From: Xanthobacteraceae bacterium 501b
GTDB lineage: Bacteria > Pseudomonadota > Alphaproteobacteria > Rhizobiales > Xanthobacteraceae
Length of the DNA: 64,000 nucleotides
Reading direction: 5' to 3'
Assembly (NCBI GenBank): GCA_000378025.1
Contig: KB899087.1
Span: 2,418,001 to 2,482,000 of the forward strand
The notes beneath the pieces are model-generated. The model was not told the origin of the DNA and ran no database searches. It saw only the letters and a program-made list of their open reading frames with translations. The position numbers were made by a program, and so were the translations under genes. Below are positions 24,395 through 32,854 of this stretch, piece by piece; positions within the stretch are counted from its first letter, which is position 1, and every line of letters begins with the position of its first letter.

Positions 24395-25774
24395 ATGGAC
24401 GACCGGACGGAAGACCGCCGCGACGACATCGTCGTGGACACCGCAGCCCTCGCGGCCGAGCTCGCTGAAGAGCACCCCGCCGACATTGCCGAAGCGCTTG
24501 ACGAGCACGAGCCGAGGACCGCCTCCGCTCTGCTCGCCAGCCTGCCGCGCGAGCAGCAGCTGGAGGTGCTCGACGGCCCCGATGTCGACCTCACCAGCGA
24601 GCTTATCGAAGCGCTGCCGGTCGAGGAGGCGGTGCGCCTCATCTCCGACATGTCGGCCGACCGCGCGGCGGACCTCTTCCGCTGGATGGACGAGCCCGCC
24701 CGCTCGCATCTGTTCGCCCGCCTGCCGCATGAGACGCAGGCCGAATTGGGCCGCCTGCTCGCCTGGCCCGAGCACAGCGCCGGCAGCCTGATGACCACCG
24801 AATTCGTCACCGTGCCCTCGTCCTGGACGGTGGGCGAGACGCTGCGCCACATCCGCGAAATCGAGCGCACGCGCGAGACGATCTACGCGATCTATGTGCT
24901 CGATCCGGTCTCGCACAAGCTGCTGAAGGCGGTGACGCTGCGCCGTCTCATCACCGGCGAGCCCGAGCAGCCGATCCTCGACGTGGCGCCCCGGCACGAC
25001 CCCATCACCACCGACCCGCTGATGGACCGCGAGGAAGTGGCCAAGCTGATCTCGAAATACGATCTGCTGGCGGTTCCGGTGGTGGATGAGAACGAGCAGG
25101 TGCTCGGCATCGTCACCGTCGACGACATGATTGACGCCATCATCGAGGAAGGCACCGAGGACGCGCAGAAATTCGGCGGCATGGAAGCGCTGGACGAGCC
25201 CTATATGGAGATCGGCTTCTTCAACATGTTGAAGAAGCGCGGCGGCTGGCTCTCCATCCTGTTCCTCGGCGAAATGCTCACCGCCAACGCCATGCAGCAT
25301 TTCGAGGACGAGCTGGAGCGCGCCATCGTGCTCACCTTGTTCATCCCGCTGATCATGAGCTCGGGCGGCAATTCCGGCTCGCAGGCGACCTCGCTCATCA
25401 TCCGCGCCCTGGCGCTGGGCGAAATCCAGCTGAAGGATTGGTGGCGCGTCGCCCTGCGCGAGCTGCCCTCCGGCCTTGCCCTGGGGTCGATCCTCGCCGC
25501 GCTGGGCGTCACCCGCATCACCATCTGGCAGCTCGCCGGCTTCCACGATTATGGCGAGTACTGGATGCTGGTAGCCGCGACCATCGGCGCGACGCTGATC
25601 GCCATCGTCACCTTCGGCTCGCTGATCGGCTCGATGCTGCCCTTCGTGCTGCGCCGTCTCGGCTTCGACCCGGCCAGCGCCTCGGCGCCGTTTGTCGCCA
25701 CCTTCGTCGACGTGACCGGCCTGGTGATCTACTTCTCCGTGGCGCTGGTAATCCTGCGCGGCACGTTGCTTTAA
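24395..25774 (+). CDS. mgtE: Magnesium transporter MgtE
   Basis: This 459-residue Mg2+ channel has an N-terminal cytosolic superhelical domain (about 20-140, with HPADIAEAL). Tandem CBS domains follow (about 145-270; the second holds YDLLAVPVVDENEQVLGIVTVDD). The C-terminal membrane part has five helices and begins RGGWLSILFLGEMLTANAM. The pore-lining SGGNSGSQATSLIIRALALGE segment is intact. Mg2+ binding to the cytosolic domains normally closes the channel. A hairpin covers its start codon. It separates the two H4MPT clusters and has no obvious link to them. Confidence 0.95.
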   Translation: MDDRTEDRRDDIVVDTAALAAELAEEHPADIAEALDEHEPRTASALLASLPREQQLEVLDGPDVDLTSELIEALPVEEAVRLISDMSADRAADLFRWMDEPARSHLFARLPHETQAELGRLLAWPEHSAGSLMTTEFVTVPSSWTVGETLRHIREIERTRETIYAIYVLDPVSHKLLKAVTLRRLITGEPEQPILDVAPRHDPITTDPLMDREEVAKLISKYDLLAVPVVDENEQVLGIVTVDDMIDAIIEEGTEDAQKFGGMEALDEPYMEIGFFNMLKKRGGWLSILFLGEMLTANAMQHFEDELERAIVLTLFIPLIMSSGGNSGSQATSLIIRALALGEIQLKDWWRVALRELPSGLALGSILAALGVTRITIWQLAGFHDYGEYWMLVAATIGATLIAIVTFGSLIGSMLPFVLRRLGFDPASASAPFVATFVDVTGLVIYFSVALVILRGTLL

Positions 25775-25785
25775 AGCGGAGCAAG

Positions 25786-25874
25786 GTCATCCCGGCCGAG
25801 CGCAGCCAGAGCCGGGATCGCCATCGGTCAGGAAACGCGATCCCGGATCGGCCCTCTGGGCCGTCCGGGATGAC
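25786..25874. repeat. REP-like repeat after mgtE
   Basis: GTCATCCCGG starts at 25786 and the inverse CCGGGATGAC ends at 25874, with GAGCCGGGATCG and CGATCCCGGATCGG units between. It belongs to the same family as the repeats at 7863 and 59161. Confidence 0.65.
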
Positions 25875-25970
25875 GAGCCCCCGCCAGCACATCCACCCTG
25901 CCCGCGCATTCGCGTGTCGCCGACGATCCGGCATGCGCCAGCCTCTCGGGCGCCATCGCGTGCCAGGTGG

Positions 25971-27302
25971 TCAGAACACCCGGTCGGCCCAGGGGCCAAA
26001 ATGCCGGTTCTGGCCGCGCGTATCGACATGCACGAAGGTGGGGTAGACGCCGATGCCGCCGGCGAACAGGCCCTCATTGCGCATGGCGCGCAGTTCCCGG
26101 GCCCAGTGCACCGGGCCGCGCTCGTCGCTGCAGACGAAATCGACGGCGCGGAACTGCATGTGATAGCTGGCGCTCGCCGCGCCGGGGAGGCACTGGTTGT
26201 AGTCCGGCGCGCGATAGGCGCTGACGATGCGGATGGGCGCATCGAGCCGTTGACGCAGCGCGTCCAGAACCCGCGCGGTGGGGATGATGTTCGCCCACAA
26301 ATCGGGCGGCGGCGCGTGGTTCCTGCCGGCGCAGGCGCCCGACGCATTCTGCCCGCCAAGGACAAGGAACTCCTCCGGCCGGAAATGGGTGAGGACGACC
26401 TCCTTGCCCTGAAGGAAGCGCGCGAAGGGGTGCGTCTCGCCCGGCGCCGCCACGGGCGGCGCGCCGGCGGGGATTGGCGTGGCAAGGCCGTCCGCGTCGA
26501 CATCGTCCACCTCGTCCGGACCCGCTTCGGCCGGCATATCGGCGACGAGGAGGATGCGCGTGTCGGCCGGCAGAATGTGAAGGATCTCCCCGCCCTCGGC
26601 GCGGATCAGGTTCAGCATCGCCTCCAGCCCCGCCGGGTCGTCCGCAGGGACCTGTTCCACCCGGAAGCTGCGCGTCGGCGGTGTCTCTCCCCGCTCGGCC
26701 AGGCTGTCCAGCGTCGACGGCGAAACCGGCGGGGCGACCGGGGGGACATTCACCGGCGCTGGGGCACCGACCGGCGTCCCGGCGCCAATGAAGCTGGCAT
26801 GCCCGCCCATATAGCTCAGCGTGTAGTCCGCCGGAGGCTTCGAGCCCGGGGCGAAGCCATGATAGTGGATGTCCTTGCCCTGCCCCCACACGGCGACGGC
26901 ATTGTGCACCACATGGTTGCCCCAGCTCGCCAGAGCCTTGGCCGATGAATAATGCGGGTTGAGGAAATGCCCGGCGCCCTTCACCGTGCAGGGCGCGCCG
27001 CCGGCCCGGGCCGCCAGATGCGCCTTGACGAGGCCGGAGATGACGGGGCCGGCCGGGCGCAGCCGGGTCCAGCTTCCCACGCCCTTCGGCCCGCCAATGG
27101 CGGAGAACTGGTAGCGCGCATCGACCACGGCTCCCACCGTGTCGGGAAAGCCGGCATGGGCGACACGGTTGAGGATGGTGTCGACAACGGCGGTGACACC
27201 GCCCTGCAGCGTCGCGGCCCCGTATCGCCCGAAATGCCCGACCTCGCTTGTCGCGGTGCGCGCCAGTGCATCGGCATCGGTGTCGGTAAGCACGATGTCC
27301 AT
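25971..27302 (-). CDS. Cell wall hydrolase fused to an M15-like peptidase
   Basis: This 443-residue protein has two putative peptidoglycan-cleaving parts. Residues about 10-160 resemble SleB/CwlJ-type cell wall hydrolases (RTATSEVGHFGRYG with the catalytic-type Glu, VVDTILNRVAHAGFPDTV, FLNPHYS). A Pro-rich linker (about 170-215) and a mixed region follow. Residues about 310-443 resemble M15 D-Ala-D-Ala carboxypeptidases (IRIVSAYRAPDYNQ, SYHMQFRAVDF, HVDTRGQNRHFG, supplying the zinc ligands). No signal peptide is visible, so export would need a holin or tail-type route. The ATG (MDIVLTDTD) follows GGAGGGGG; a longer start has no such site. Confidence 0.72.
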   Translation of the reverse strand: MDIVLTDTDADALARTATSEVGHFGRYGAATLQGGVTAVVDTILNRVAHAGFPDTVGAVVDARYQFSAIGGPKGVGSWTRLRPAGPVISGLVKAHLAARAGGAPCTVKGAGHFLNPHYSSAKALASWGNHVVHNAVAVWGQGKDIHYHGFAPGSKPPADYTLSYMGGHASFIGAGTPVGAPAPVNVPPVAPPVSPSTLDSLAERGETPPTRSFRVEQVPADDPAGLEAMLNLIRAEGGEILHILPADTRILLVADMPAEAGPDEVDDVDADGLATPIPAGAPPVAAPGETHPFARFLQGKEVVLTHFRPEEFLVLGGQNASGACAGRNHAPPPDLWANIIPTARVLDALRQRLDAPIRIVSAYRAPDYNQCLPGAASASYHMQFRAVDFVCSDERGPVHWARELRAMRNEGLFAGGIGVYPTFVHVDTRGQNRHFGPWADRVF

Positions 27303-27393
27303 GGCCCCCTCCATATTCATCGGAAGGTATAGGACCATATTACCGCCTATTCCGCAACCTTAACTTGCGTTCTGAGGCAGTGCACGCGCCATC

Positions 27394-28197
27394 TCAGGCG
27401 ACTCCCGCCAGCACTTCGCCCTGCCCGCCTATCAGTGTGTCGCCGACGATCCGGCGCGCATGGGTCCAGCCGCTCAGCATAGCGGCAAGCTCCGGCACCC
27501 GGCGGGCGATGAGGCGCAGCGCCACCAGCTCATGCGTGCCGGTGTCGATGAAGCCCGCCGGCAGCTCGGGCACCGCGTTGACGAAGATTGTCCCGCGCTT
27601 CATGCCGCGCCCGGCCAGCGGCCCGATGCTGCCGCCAACGCTCACCGTGCCGGCGATCATGCCGGTGGCGAGGCCCTCGCCGGCATCGCCGGCAATGGTG
27701 ATGAGGCCGCCACGCTGGCGCTCGGCCGCGCGCGGGCCGGCATTCCCGCCGATCTGCAGCACCCCGCCCGACAGGCCGCGCCGCGAGCCCGACCCCGCCG
27801 CGCCGGCATGCGAACCGGCATTGCCCGCGAGTTCGGTCCGCCCGCCGGACATCTCGCTGCCTAGAAAATCGCCGGCATCGCCGCCAATCCGCAGCATGCC
27901 GCCGCTCATGCCCCGCCCGGCGAAGGCGCCGACATTGCCGTCGACGATCAGCTCGCCCTTGGTCATGCCGGCGCCGACGCCGTCGAGCCTGACATCGCCG
28001 AGCTCGACCAGCAGCACGCCGTCCGGCGCGCCTTCAAGGAAGAACAGCTCGGCCAGCTTCACGCTGCGCCCGCCGCACGGCACCTCGCGGTGCTCCAGTT
28101 CGCGCAGCGAGAGCGGGCCGGTGACTTCGGGCGTCAGGCCGGAAAGGTCCACCCGCGCCTCGAAGGGCGCGCGCGGCTTGAGGGAAACCCCGGTCAT
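27394..28197 (-). CDS. fhcC: Formyltransferase/hydrolase complex subunit C
   Basis: This 267-residue protein has the beta-helical FwdC/GltB-alpha-type repeat of glycine-rich turns (GNVGAFAGRGMSGGMLRIGGDAGDFLGSEMSGG, long GGN/GDAG pattern). It is the structural subunit of the Fhc complex, which moves the formyl group from formyl-H4MPT onto methylofuran and hydrolyses it to formate. Last gene of the leftward fhc operon. Its ATG overlaps the fhcD stop by 4 bases. Confidence 0.93.
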   Translation of the reverse strand: MTGVSLKPRAPFEARVDLSGLTPEVTGPLSLRELEHREVPCGGRSVKLAELFFLEGAPDGVLLVELGDVRLDGVGAGMTKGELIVDGNVGAFAGRGMSGGMLRIGGDAGDFLGSEMSGGRTELAGNAGSHAGAAGSGSRRGLSGGVLQIGGNAGPRAAERQRGGLITIAGDAGEGLATGMIAGTVSVGGSIGPLAGRGMKRGTIFVNAVPELPAGFIDTGTHELVALRLIARRVPELAAMLSGWTHARRIVGDTLIGGQGEVLAGVA

Positions 28198-29111
28198 GCC
28201 GTCTCTCCCGCGCCGTTCCGCATGATCTCGCGCAACTTGAAGTGGAACGGCCCGAGATTGCCGCCATAATTGCCGGCGTCGATCGCCACCACGCCGCCCT
28301 CGGCACCGATGGCGCAGACCGCCGTGATGCCAACGCGGGTCGCTTCCGCCACCGCCTCGAAGCTCACCCCGTCAATGACGATCTCCAGCACCGAGCCGAC
28401 CTCGTCCGGCAGCTGGCTCGGCACCGTGCCGCGCAGTGTCGGGCAATAGGCGTCGTTGCTGGAGGCGAACAGGCCCTTATATTTCGAGCCGACCTTGGAG
28501 CCCGAGCGCACCACCCCGCCGGGGAAAGGCAGGATGATGCCCGGTACCTGCACCATGGCCGCCACTGCCGCCTCGGCGGCCCTCAAGGCCTCGCCGCGCG
28601 AGCGGGCGAGGATGAGGAAATTGCCGCCGCCGACGCCCTCGACCGAGCCGGTGTCCTCGTCGCAGACGAACTCGCCTTCCATGACAGGCAGGCGCCAGAA
28701 CCTCTTGTCGCCGATCTTCTTGGAAATCTGGTGCCCGTCGGCGAAGTAGCGGATGGTCTTGGCCAGCGGCACCCGCTTGCCGGTCTCGATGCCGGCATAG
28801 CAGGCGGTGGTCGGGCAGGTGAGCACGCACTGGCCGAGGCGCAGCGGCACCACTTTCTTCAGCGAGCCGAAATCCATCGCGAAGATCAGCAGGGAAACAC
28901 CCGGCCGGCCGTCCGGCGTTTCCTCGGGCGCCAGCGTGCGCTCGATCCCCGCCTCGCAGCCGCAGCCGATGACCGAGGTGGCAAAGCCGGTGGTGGTCCG
29001 CCCGGCGATCAGCGCCCATTCCGGCGTGTCGGCGGTGACGATGAGCCGTGTGCCCACCATCGGGAAGGCCTCCGCGAAAGTGTCGCGGATCTCGACGCCA
29101 TTGAGGATCAT
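28194..29111 (-). CDS. fhcD: Formylmethanofuran-H4MPT N-formyltransferase (Fhc subunit D)
   Basis: This 305-residue protein starts MILNGVEIRDTFAEAFPMVGTRLIVTADTPEWA, the classical Ftr N-terminus. Further signatures are GCGCEAGIE, CPTTACYAG and LPDEVGSVLEIVIDGV. It transfers the formyl group between formyl-H4MPT and the methylofuran amine. A longer in-frame start at 29243 translates REP-derived sequence and was rejected. Unlike the fhcB-fhcA and fhcD-fhcC junctions, it is separated from fhcA by a 304-base REP-filled gap. Confidence 0.95.
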   Translation of the reverse strand: MILNGVEIRDTFAEAFPMVGTRLIVTADTPEWALIAGRTTTGFATSVIGCGCEAGIERTLAPEETPDGRPGVSLLIFAMDFGSLKKVVPLRLGQCVLTCPTTACYAGIETGKRVPLAKTIRYFADGHQISKKIGDKRFWRLPVMEGEFVCDEDTGSVEGVGGGNFLILARSRGEALRAAEAAVAAMVQVPGIILPFPGGVVRSGSKVGSKYKGLFASSNDAYCPTLRGTVPSQLPDEVGSVLEIVIDGVSFEAVAEATRVGITAVCAIGAEGGVVAIDAGNYGGNLGPFHFKLREIMRNGAGETA

Positions 29112-29156
29112 CGGGCGGCCTCCGGCAGGGTCGACAACGGCGCCGCCCGGGACAAC

Positions 29157-29187
29157 GTCATCCCCGGGCTTGGCCCGGGGATCCACG
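29157..29187. repeat. REP-like unit (CCCCGGGCTTGGCCCGGGG type)
   Basis: GTCATCCCCGGGCTTGGCCC leads into GGGGATCCACG; the core palindrome CCCCGGGC-TTG-GCCCGGGG is perfect. It matches the unit at 48991 almost exactly and the arms of the 18952 element closely. Confidence 0.75.
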
Positions 29188-29260
29188 TCTTGGCCGCCAC
29201 CTCGCGCTTCAGCGAAAGGCTGGGATGGCCGGGCCGACGGCACCCCTCAGACGGCTGGAG

Positions 29261-29395
29261 CATCCTTCGAGGCTCGCGGAGCCTGTCCTCGGGCTTGCCG
29301 GAGGCAAGACCCGTGGGCTCGCACCTCAGGATGACGTTGCTCTGGAAGAAGGACGTCATCCTGAGGTGCCCGGCAAAGCCGGGCCTCGAAGGATG
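29261..29395. repeat. Nested inverted repeat between fhcA and fhcD
   Basis: Outer arms CATCCTTCGAGG (29261-29272) and CCTCGAAGGATG (29384-29395) are perfect 12-bp inverted copies. Inner arms CACCTCAGGATGACG (29322-29336) and CGTCATCCTGAGGTG (29354-29368) are perfect 15-bp inverted copies. A single unit with the same inner core (CACCTCAGGATGACG) occurs at 59114-59128, so this is a second dispersed repeat family arranged as a head-to-head pair. Confidence 0.8.
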
Positions 29396-29415
29396 TTGAC
29401 TGAGAATGACACCCA

Positions 29416-31083
29416 TCACGACGCCACCCCTTCGCATTTCAGGATGGTCGGCCCGGCGCCGCCCCGCAGCTCGCCATCGGCGATGCGGAAATGCTTCGAC
29501 TTCAACCCCACCGCCTCGTCGAACCAGCGCTGCATGTCCTTGTCCACCGAGCGGTCGAATTCCGGGCGGGCGACATGGGTGGTCCCCTGCGCAAGTTCCA
29601 CCACCACGCCGTCCTTCACGATCAGCCGGCCGTTCTTGAACACCATGCGCGTGGTCGAGAACATCGCCTCGCGGTCGGCATCCTCGGTGTGCACGGCGAT
29701 ATCCGCCACCGCGCCGGGGCCGAGATGGCCCTTGTCCTTCAGTCCGAGAATGCGGGCGGGCGCGGCGCGGGTGAGAATGGCGATCTCTTCCAGCGAATAT
29801 TCACGCTTGATCTGCGCCAGCAGCGTGTGCGCCTGCGCTTGCTTGTTCAGCGTCGCCAGCTGGGCGTTGCGGAAATCGCGGTCCATCAGCAGGCGGATGA
29901 GGTGCGGATAGGTGGTGAACGGCCCGCCATTGGGATGGTCCGTGGTGAGGAAGATCCGCCAGGGGTCTTCCACCAGCAGGAACAGCTCCAGCCCGATCGC
30001 CCATTGCAGCGCGTTGACGAAGGACTTGTCCTTGTACTCGAACGGCACCACGCCGCAGGCCGCGTCCAGCTCGATATCCATGCCGATGGACTTATTCGGG
30101 CTGGCGATCGCACGATTGCGGTATTGCGACATGTAGTCGGCCGAAGCGGTAATGGTCTGGCCAAACATCACCTGCCCGACATCGACCGAGATGTTCGGGT
30201 TGGCATTCACCATTTCGGCGATGCGCGCCGCCGAGGAGGAAAAGCGCTTGTCGCCCTCGGTGCCGTAGGAATGGAACTGCAGATGGGTCAGGTGCAGCCG
30301 CCGCCCCTCGGTGGCGAGGATGGTGGCGAGCGTGGTCTCGTCATTGCCCGGCACGCCGAGATTGCAGCCATGCAGGTGGATCGGGTGCGGCAGGCCGAGT
30401 TCCGTCACCGCCCGGATCAGCGTGGTCAGCACCTTGCGCGGCGTCACCGCGTAATGCGGGTTGGCCTCGTCGAGGTCCATCTTGCGGGCGTTGAACTTGA
30501 AGGCGTTGATGCCGCCGGGATTGACGATCTTGATCGCGAAGGCCTGCGTCGCCTCGATCATCCAGCCGACATAGGCGTTCACCTGCTCCTGCCCGGCCCC
30601 GGCGGCCAGCAGGCGCTGAAAATAATCATCATTGCCCAGCACCAGATAGGCGCCGGTGTCGAGATTGGGAATATCCGCCATTTCCAGATGCGCGCCGCGC
30701 GCATTGGCGCCGACCATGGCGGGCTCGAACACCGTGGTGTAGCCGAGTTCGGCATAGCGGCAGCCGGTGGCGTGCGCGGTGGGCGCTGCCCGCCCGCCGC
30801 CGCAGCCGCAGAAATTGCCGGGCATTTCCGGGAAGGCCCGCCGGTCTTCCTGCATCAGCAGGCGGGCGAGGTTCATCTTGCCGCCGGCGATGTGGCTGTG
30901 CAGATCAATGCCGCCGGCCATGACGACCGCGCCGCCAAGGTCATATTCCGCATCGGCCTTTAGATCGGTGGCGGCGACGATGCGGCCGTCCTCGATCTCG
31001 ATGTCGCGCACGGTGCCGCTGGCGACCCCGTTCTCGCCATTGGCAGGGTCGAGCACACGCCCACCCTTCAGCCGCAGTCTCAT
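29416..31083 (-). CDS. fhcA: Formyltransferase/hydrolase complex subunit A
   Basis: This 555-residue amidohydrolase-superfamily subunit hydrolyses formyl-methylofuran to formate. Metal-binding HxH lies at residues 62 and 64 (GGIDLHSHIAGGKMN). Other landmarks are HPIHLHGCNLG, LHLTHLQFHSYGTEGDK and FLTTDHPNGGPF, which supply further histidines and the aspartate of the binuclear zinc site. The start immediately follows the fhcB stop with no spacing, implying coupled translation. Confidence 0.96.
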   Translation of the reverse strand: MRLRLKGGRVLDPANGENGVASGTVRDIEIEDGRIVAATDLKADAEYDLGGAVVMAGGIDLHSHIAGGKMNLARLLMQEDRRAFPEMPGNFCGCGGGRAAPTAHATGCRYAELGYTTVFEPAMVGANARGAHLEMADIPNLDTGAYLVLGNDDYFQRLLAAGAGQEQVNAYVGWMIEATQAFAIKIVNPGGINAFKFNARKMDLDEANPHYAVTPRKVLTTLIRAVTELGLPHPIHLHGCNLGVPGNDETTLATILATEGRRLHLTHLQFHSYGTEGDKRFSSSAARIAEMVNANPNISVDVGQVMFGQTITASADYMSQYRNRAIASPNKSIGMDIELDAACGVVPFEYKDKSFVNALQWAIGLELFLLVEDPWRIFLTTDHPNGGPFTTYPHLIRLLMDRDFRNAQLATLNKQAQAHTLLAQIKREYSLEEIAILTRAAPARILGLKDKGHLGPGAVADIAVHTEDADREAMFSTTRMVFKNGRLIVKDGVVVELAQGTTHVARPEFDRSVDKDMQRWFDEAVGLKSKHFRIADGELRGGAGPTILKCEGVAS

Positions 31084-32319
31084 TTACCCCTCCGCTATGC
31101 GACGCACAGCCTCGGCGACGCTGGGAAGCGTCGCGACGCGCAAGGCGCCGAGCGGCAGGCTTACGATGGAATCCATGCGGAACACCGTGCCGGCATGGTC
31201 GACGCCGGGGGTGCCCACAGGGATGAAGACATCAGGTTCCTTGTCGAACACTGTGTCGGGATGGGCAAGAGCGATGATCTTGCCCCCGAAATCGGGCGGC
31301 GGCTCCGGCCGGAAGGCCGAGATCCACACCAGCACATCGGCATCCGTCAGCGCCGCCTCGGTCGCGAACAGCGTGCCGTCATGGCTGCTCGCCTGCCCCT
31401 GCACGGCGGTGCGCAGGGGATAGCCGAGCCGCCACAGCATCAGCTGGTTGACGCCGATGATGTTGTCGCGCCCGCCGAGCGGAAACACGCCGGCCCGGGT
31501 GGTGACGTTCAGCCTGTCGACCAGCGCGGTGGCCCGCTCGGCGACGAGTTCGCCATCGGCGAGGTCCGCCGCGTTCCAGGTCACGACCGCGTAATGGGCG
31601 CTGCGCAGTTCCTCGGCGAGGCCGGCCAGCGTGTCGGCATCGATGCCGCCGAAGCGGGTCCCCGGCGGGCGACGGCCGGCAATGAGGCTGCCGAGCGCCT
31701 CCAGCGCCGCCAACGCGTCGGTGCTGGCGTGGTGAACGACGTTCGCGCCGGCAAGCTGCGCGCTCGCCTTCTCCCCCGGCGCGCCGCCGAGGAAGATCAC
31801 GCGGCGGTTCGAGCCGGCGAAAAGCGGGGTCGCGGGAAACAGCCGCTCGAACAGCCGGCCCCAGGTCGCGGCCGGGTCGTCGCCAACGACGAGCAGCACG
31901 TCGCAGCGGTTGCGCACCTCCGCCAGCGTGGTGGAGAGCCAGCCGGTGCGCTGGGCGGCAGCGTAGTTCCGGAACAGCCCCTCGGAAGCGTAATGGTCGA
32001 GCACCCCGCCGAAGCGGATGGCGAGATCGACCGCCGCGCCGGCACCGGCCATGTCGGCGCCGAGCCCGCCGATAACAGGCGCGCGGGCGGCCGCGAGAAT
32101 GTGATGGGCTGCTTTGGCCGCATCGGCCTGACTGTTCACCTCACCGGCCACACGCGCCACCGGGTCGGCGGTATCCAGACGCCGCAGAAGCCGCGCCGCC
32201 TCGGGGCAGACGGGGGCCTTGGCACGGATATCGCGGCCCTCGACCTCGACCGTCAAATCATCGCAGCCGAGCCCGCAGAAGCCGCAGGCCACATCATGGA
32301 TCGTCTGAACCTCGGCCAT
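31084..32319 (-). CDS. fhcB: Formyltransferase/hydrolase complex subunit B
   Basis: This 411-residue protein is homologous to archaeal formylmethanofuran dehydrogenase subunit B (molybdopterin oxidoreductase fold). The N-terminus keeps C12, C15 and C19 (CGFCGLGC), the [4Fe-4S]-type ligand pattern of FwdB. Bacterial Fhc performs no redox chemistry, so the subunit is generally regarded as structural. Start ATG lies 18 bases after the pcd stop; the stop abuts the fhcA ATG. Confidence 0.94.
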   Translation of the reverse strand: MAEVQTIHDVACGFCGLGCDDLTVEVEGRDIRAKAPVCPEAARLLRRLDTADPVARVAGEVNSQADAAKAAHHILAAARAPVIGGLGADMAGAGAAVDLAIRFGGVLDHYASEGLFRNYAAAQRTGWLSTTLAEVRNRCDVLLVVGDDPAATWGRLFERLFPATPLFAGSNRRVIFLGGAPGEKASAQLAGANVVHHASTDALAALEALGSLIAGRRPPGTRFGGIDADTLAGLAEELRSAHYAVVTWNAADLADGELVAERATALVDRLNVTTRAGVFPLGGRDNIIGVNQLMLWRLGYPLRTAVQGQASSHDGTLFATEAALTDADVLVWISAFRPEPPPDFGGKIIALAHPDTVFDKEPDVFIPVGTPGVDHAGTVFRMDSIVSLPLGALRVATLPSVAEAVRRIAEG

Positions 32320-32337
32320 TGCTAATTACCTGACAAA

Positions 32338-32718
32338 TCAGTCGTATTTGATGTAGGCGAAACGCAGGTCGCCGCGCGGCGTGCCTTCAAGCGCGCTGTC
32401 GGCCTCGGTCCCCGGCTGCCAGCCGACAACATCCTCGATCTTCTTCGCCAGCTGAAAGTCCCGCTCGGTAATGCCCTTGGCGTCGTGCGACATCAGCCGC
32501 ACCTCCACCCAGGCATAGGAAGCGGTAAGGTCCGGATGGTGCCAGGCTGCCTCAGCCAGATGGCCGACAGCGTTGATCACCATCAACGTCCCCTTCCACG
32601 AAGAGGTGCGATAGGTACGCCGAATCCACCCGTCCTGCAGCTTCCACTGCGGAAGATCGACGGCGAGCCGTTCCTCCACCTCATTGTCGGTGAAGGTTTT
32701 TTTCGGGTCCAGCGCCAT
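32338..32718 (-). CDS. 4a-hydroxytetrahydrobiopterin (pterin-4a-carbinolamine) dehydratase
   Basis: This 126-residue protein carries the PCD/DCoH signature AWHHPDLTASYAWVEVRLMSHDAKGITERDFQLAKKIE, including the catalytic-type HH pair and H in MSHDAKG. It dehydrates 4a-hydroxypterins; in methylotroph islands its pterin substrate is unclear and might be an oxidised H4MPT. It is first in the leftward operon, 18 bases before fhcB. MALDPKK was chosen as start; an upstream in-frame ATG adds eight residues without a better context. Confidence 0.9.
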   Translation of the reverse strand: MALDPKKTFTDNEVEERLAVDLPQWKLQDGWIRRTYRTSSWKGTLMVINAVGHLAEAAWHHPDLTASYAWVEVRLMSHDAKGITERDFQLAKKIEDVVGWQPGTEADSALEGTPRGDLRFAYIKYD

Positions 32719-32854
32719 GTCCTGGCGTCCTCCTGGCGGCATCTGCCCGTTCTGATGCGGGCGTCATTGACTGATTCGGTAGCACGCCCGCGCCGCATCC
32801 GGCAAACGCGGAAATCATCACCCGGCTTGTCCCCGACGCCTTCCGGGCCTTACC

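Larger units (their letters stand above)
29112..29415. other. 304-base REP-filled gap between fhcA and fhcD
   Basis: No gene is present. The gap carries two repeat families, at 29157-29187 and 29261-29395, splitting an operon whose other junctions are tight or overlapping. Confidence 0.8.

Noticed and set aside
29112-29243. Upstream start for fhcD adding 44 residues
   Set aside because: The added part is translated REP sequence; the chosen MILNGVEIRDTFAEAF start is the family N-terminus.
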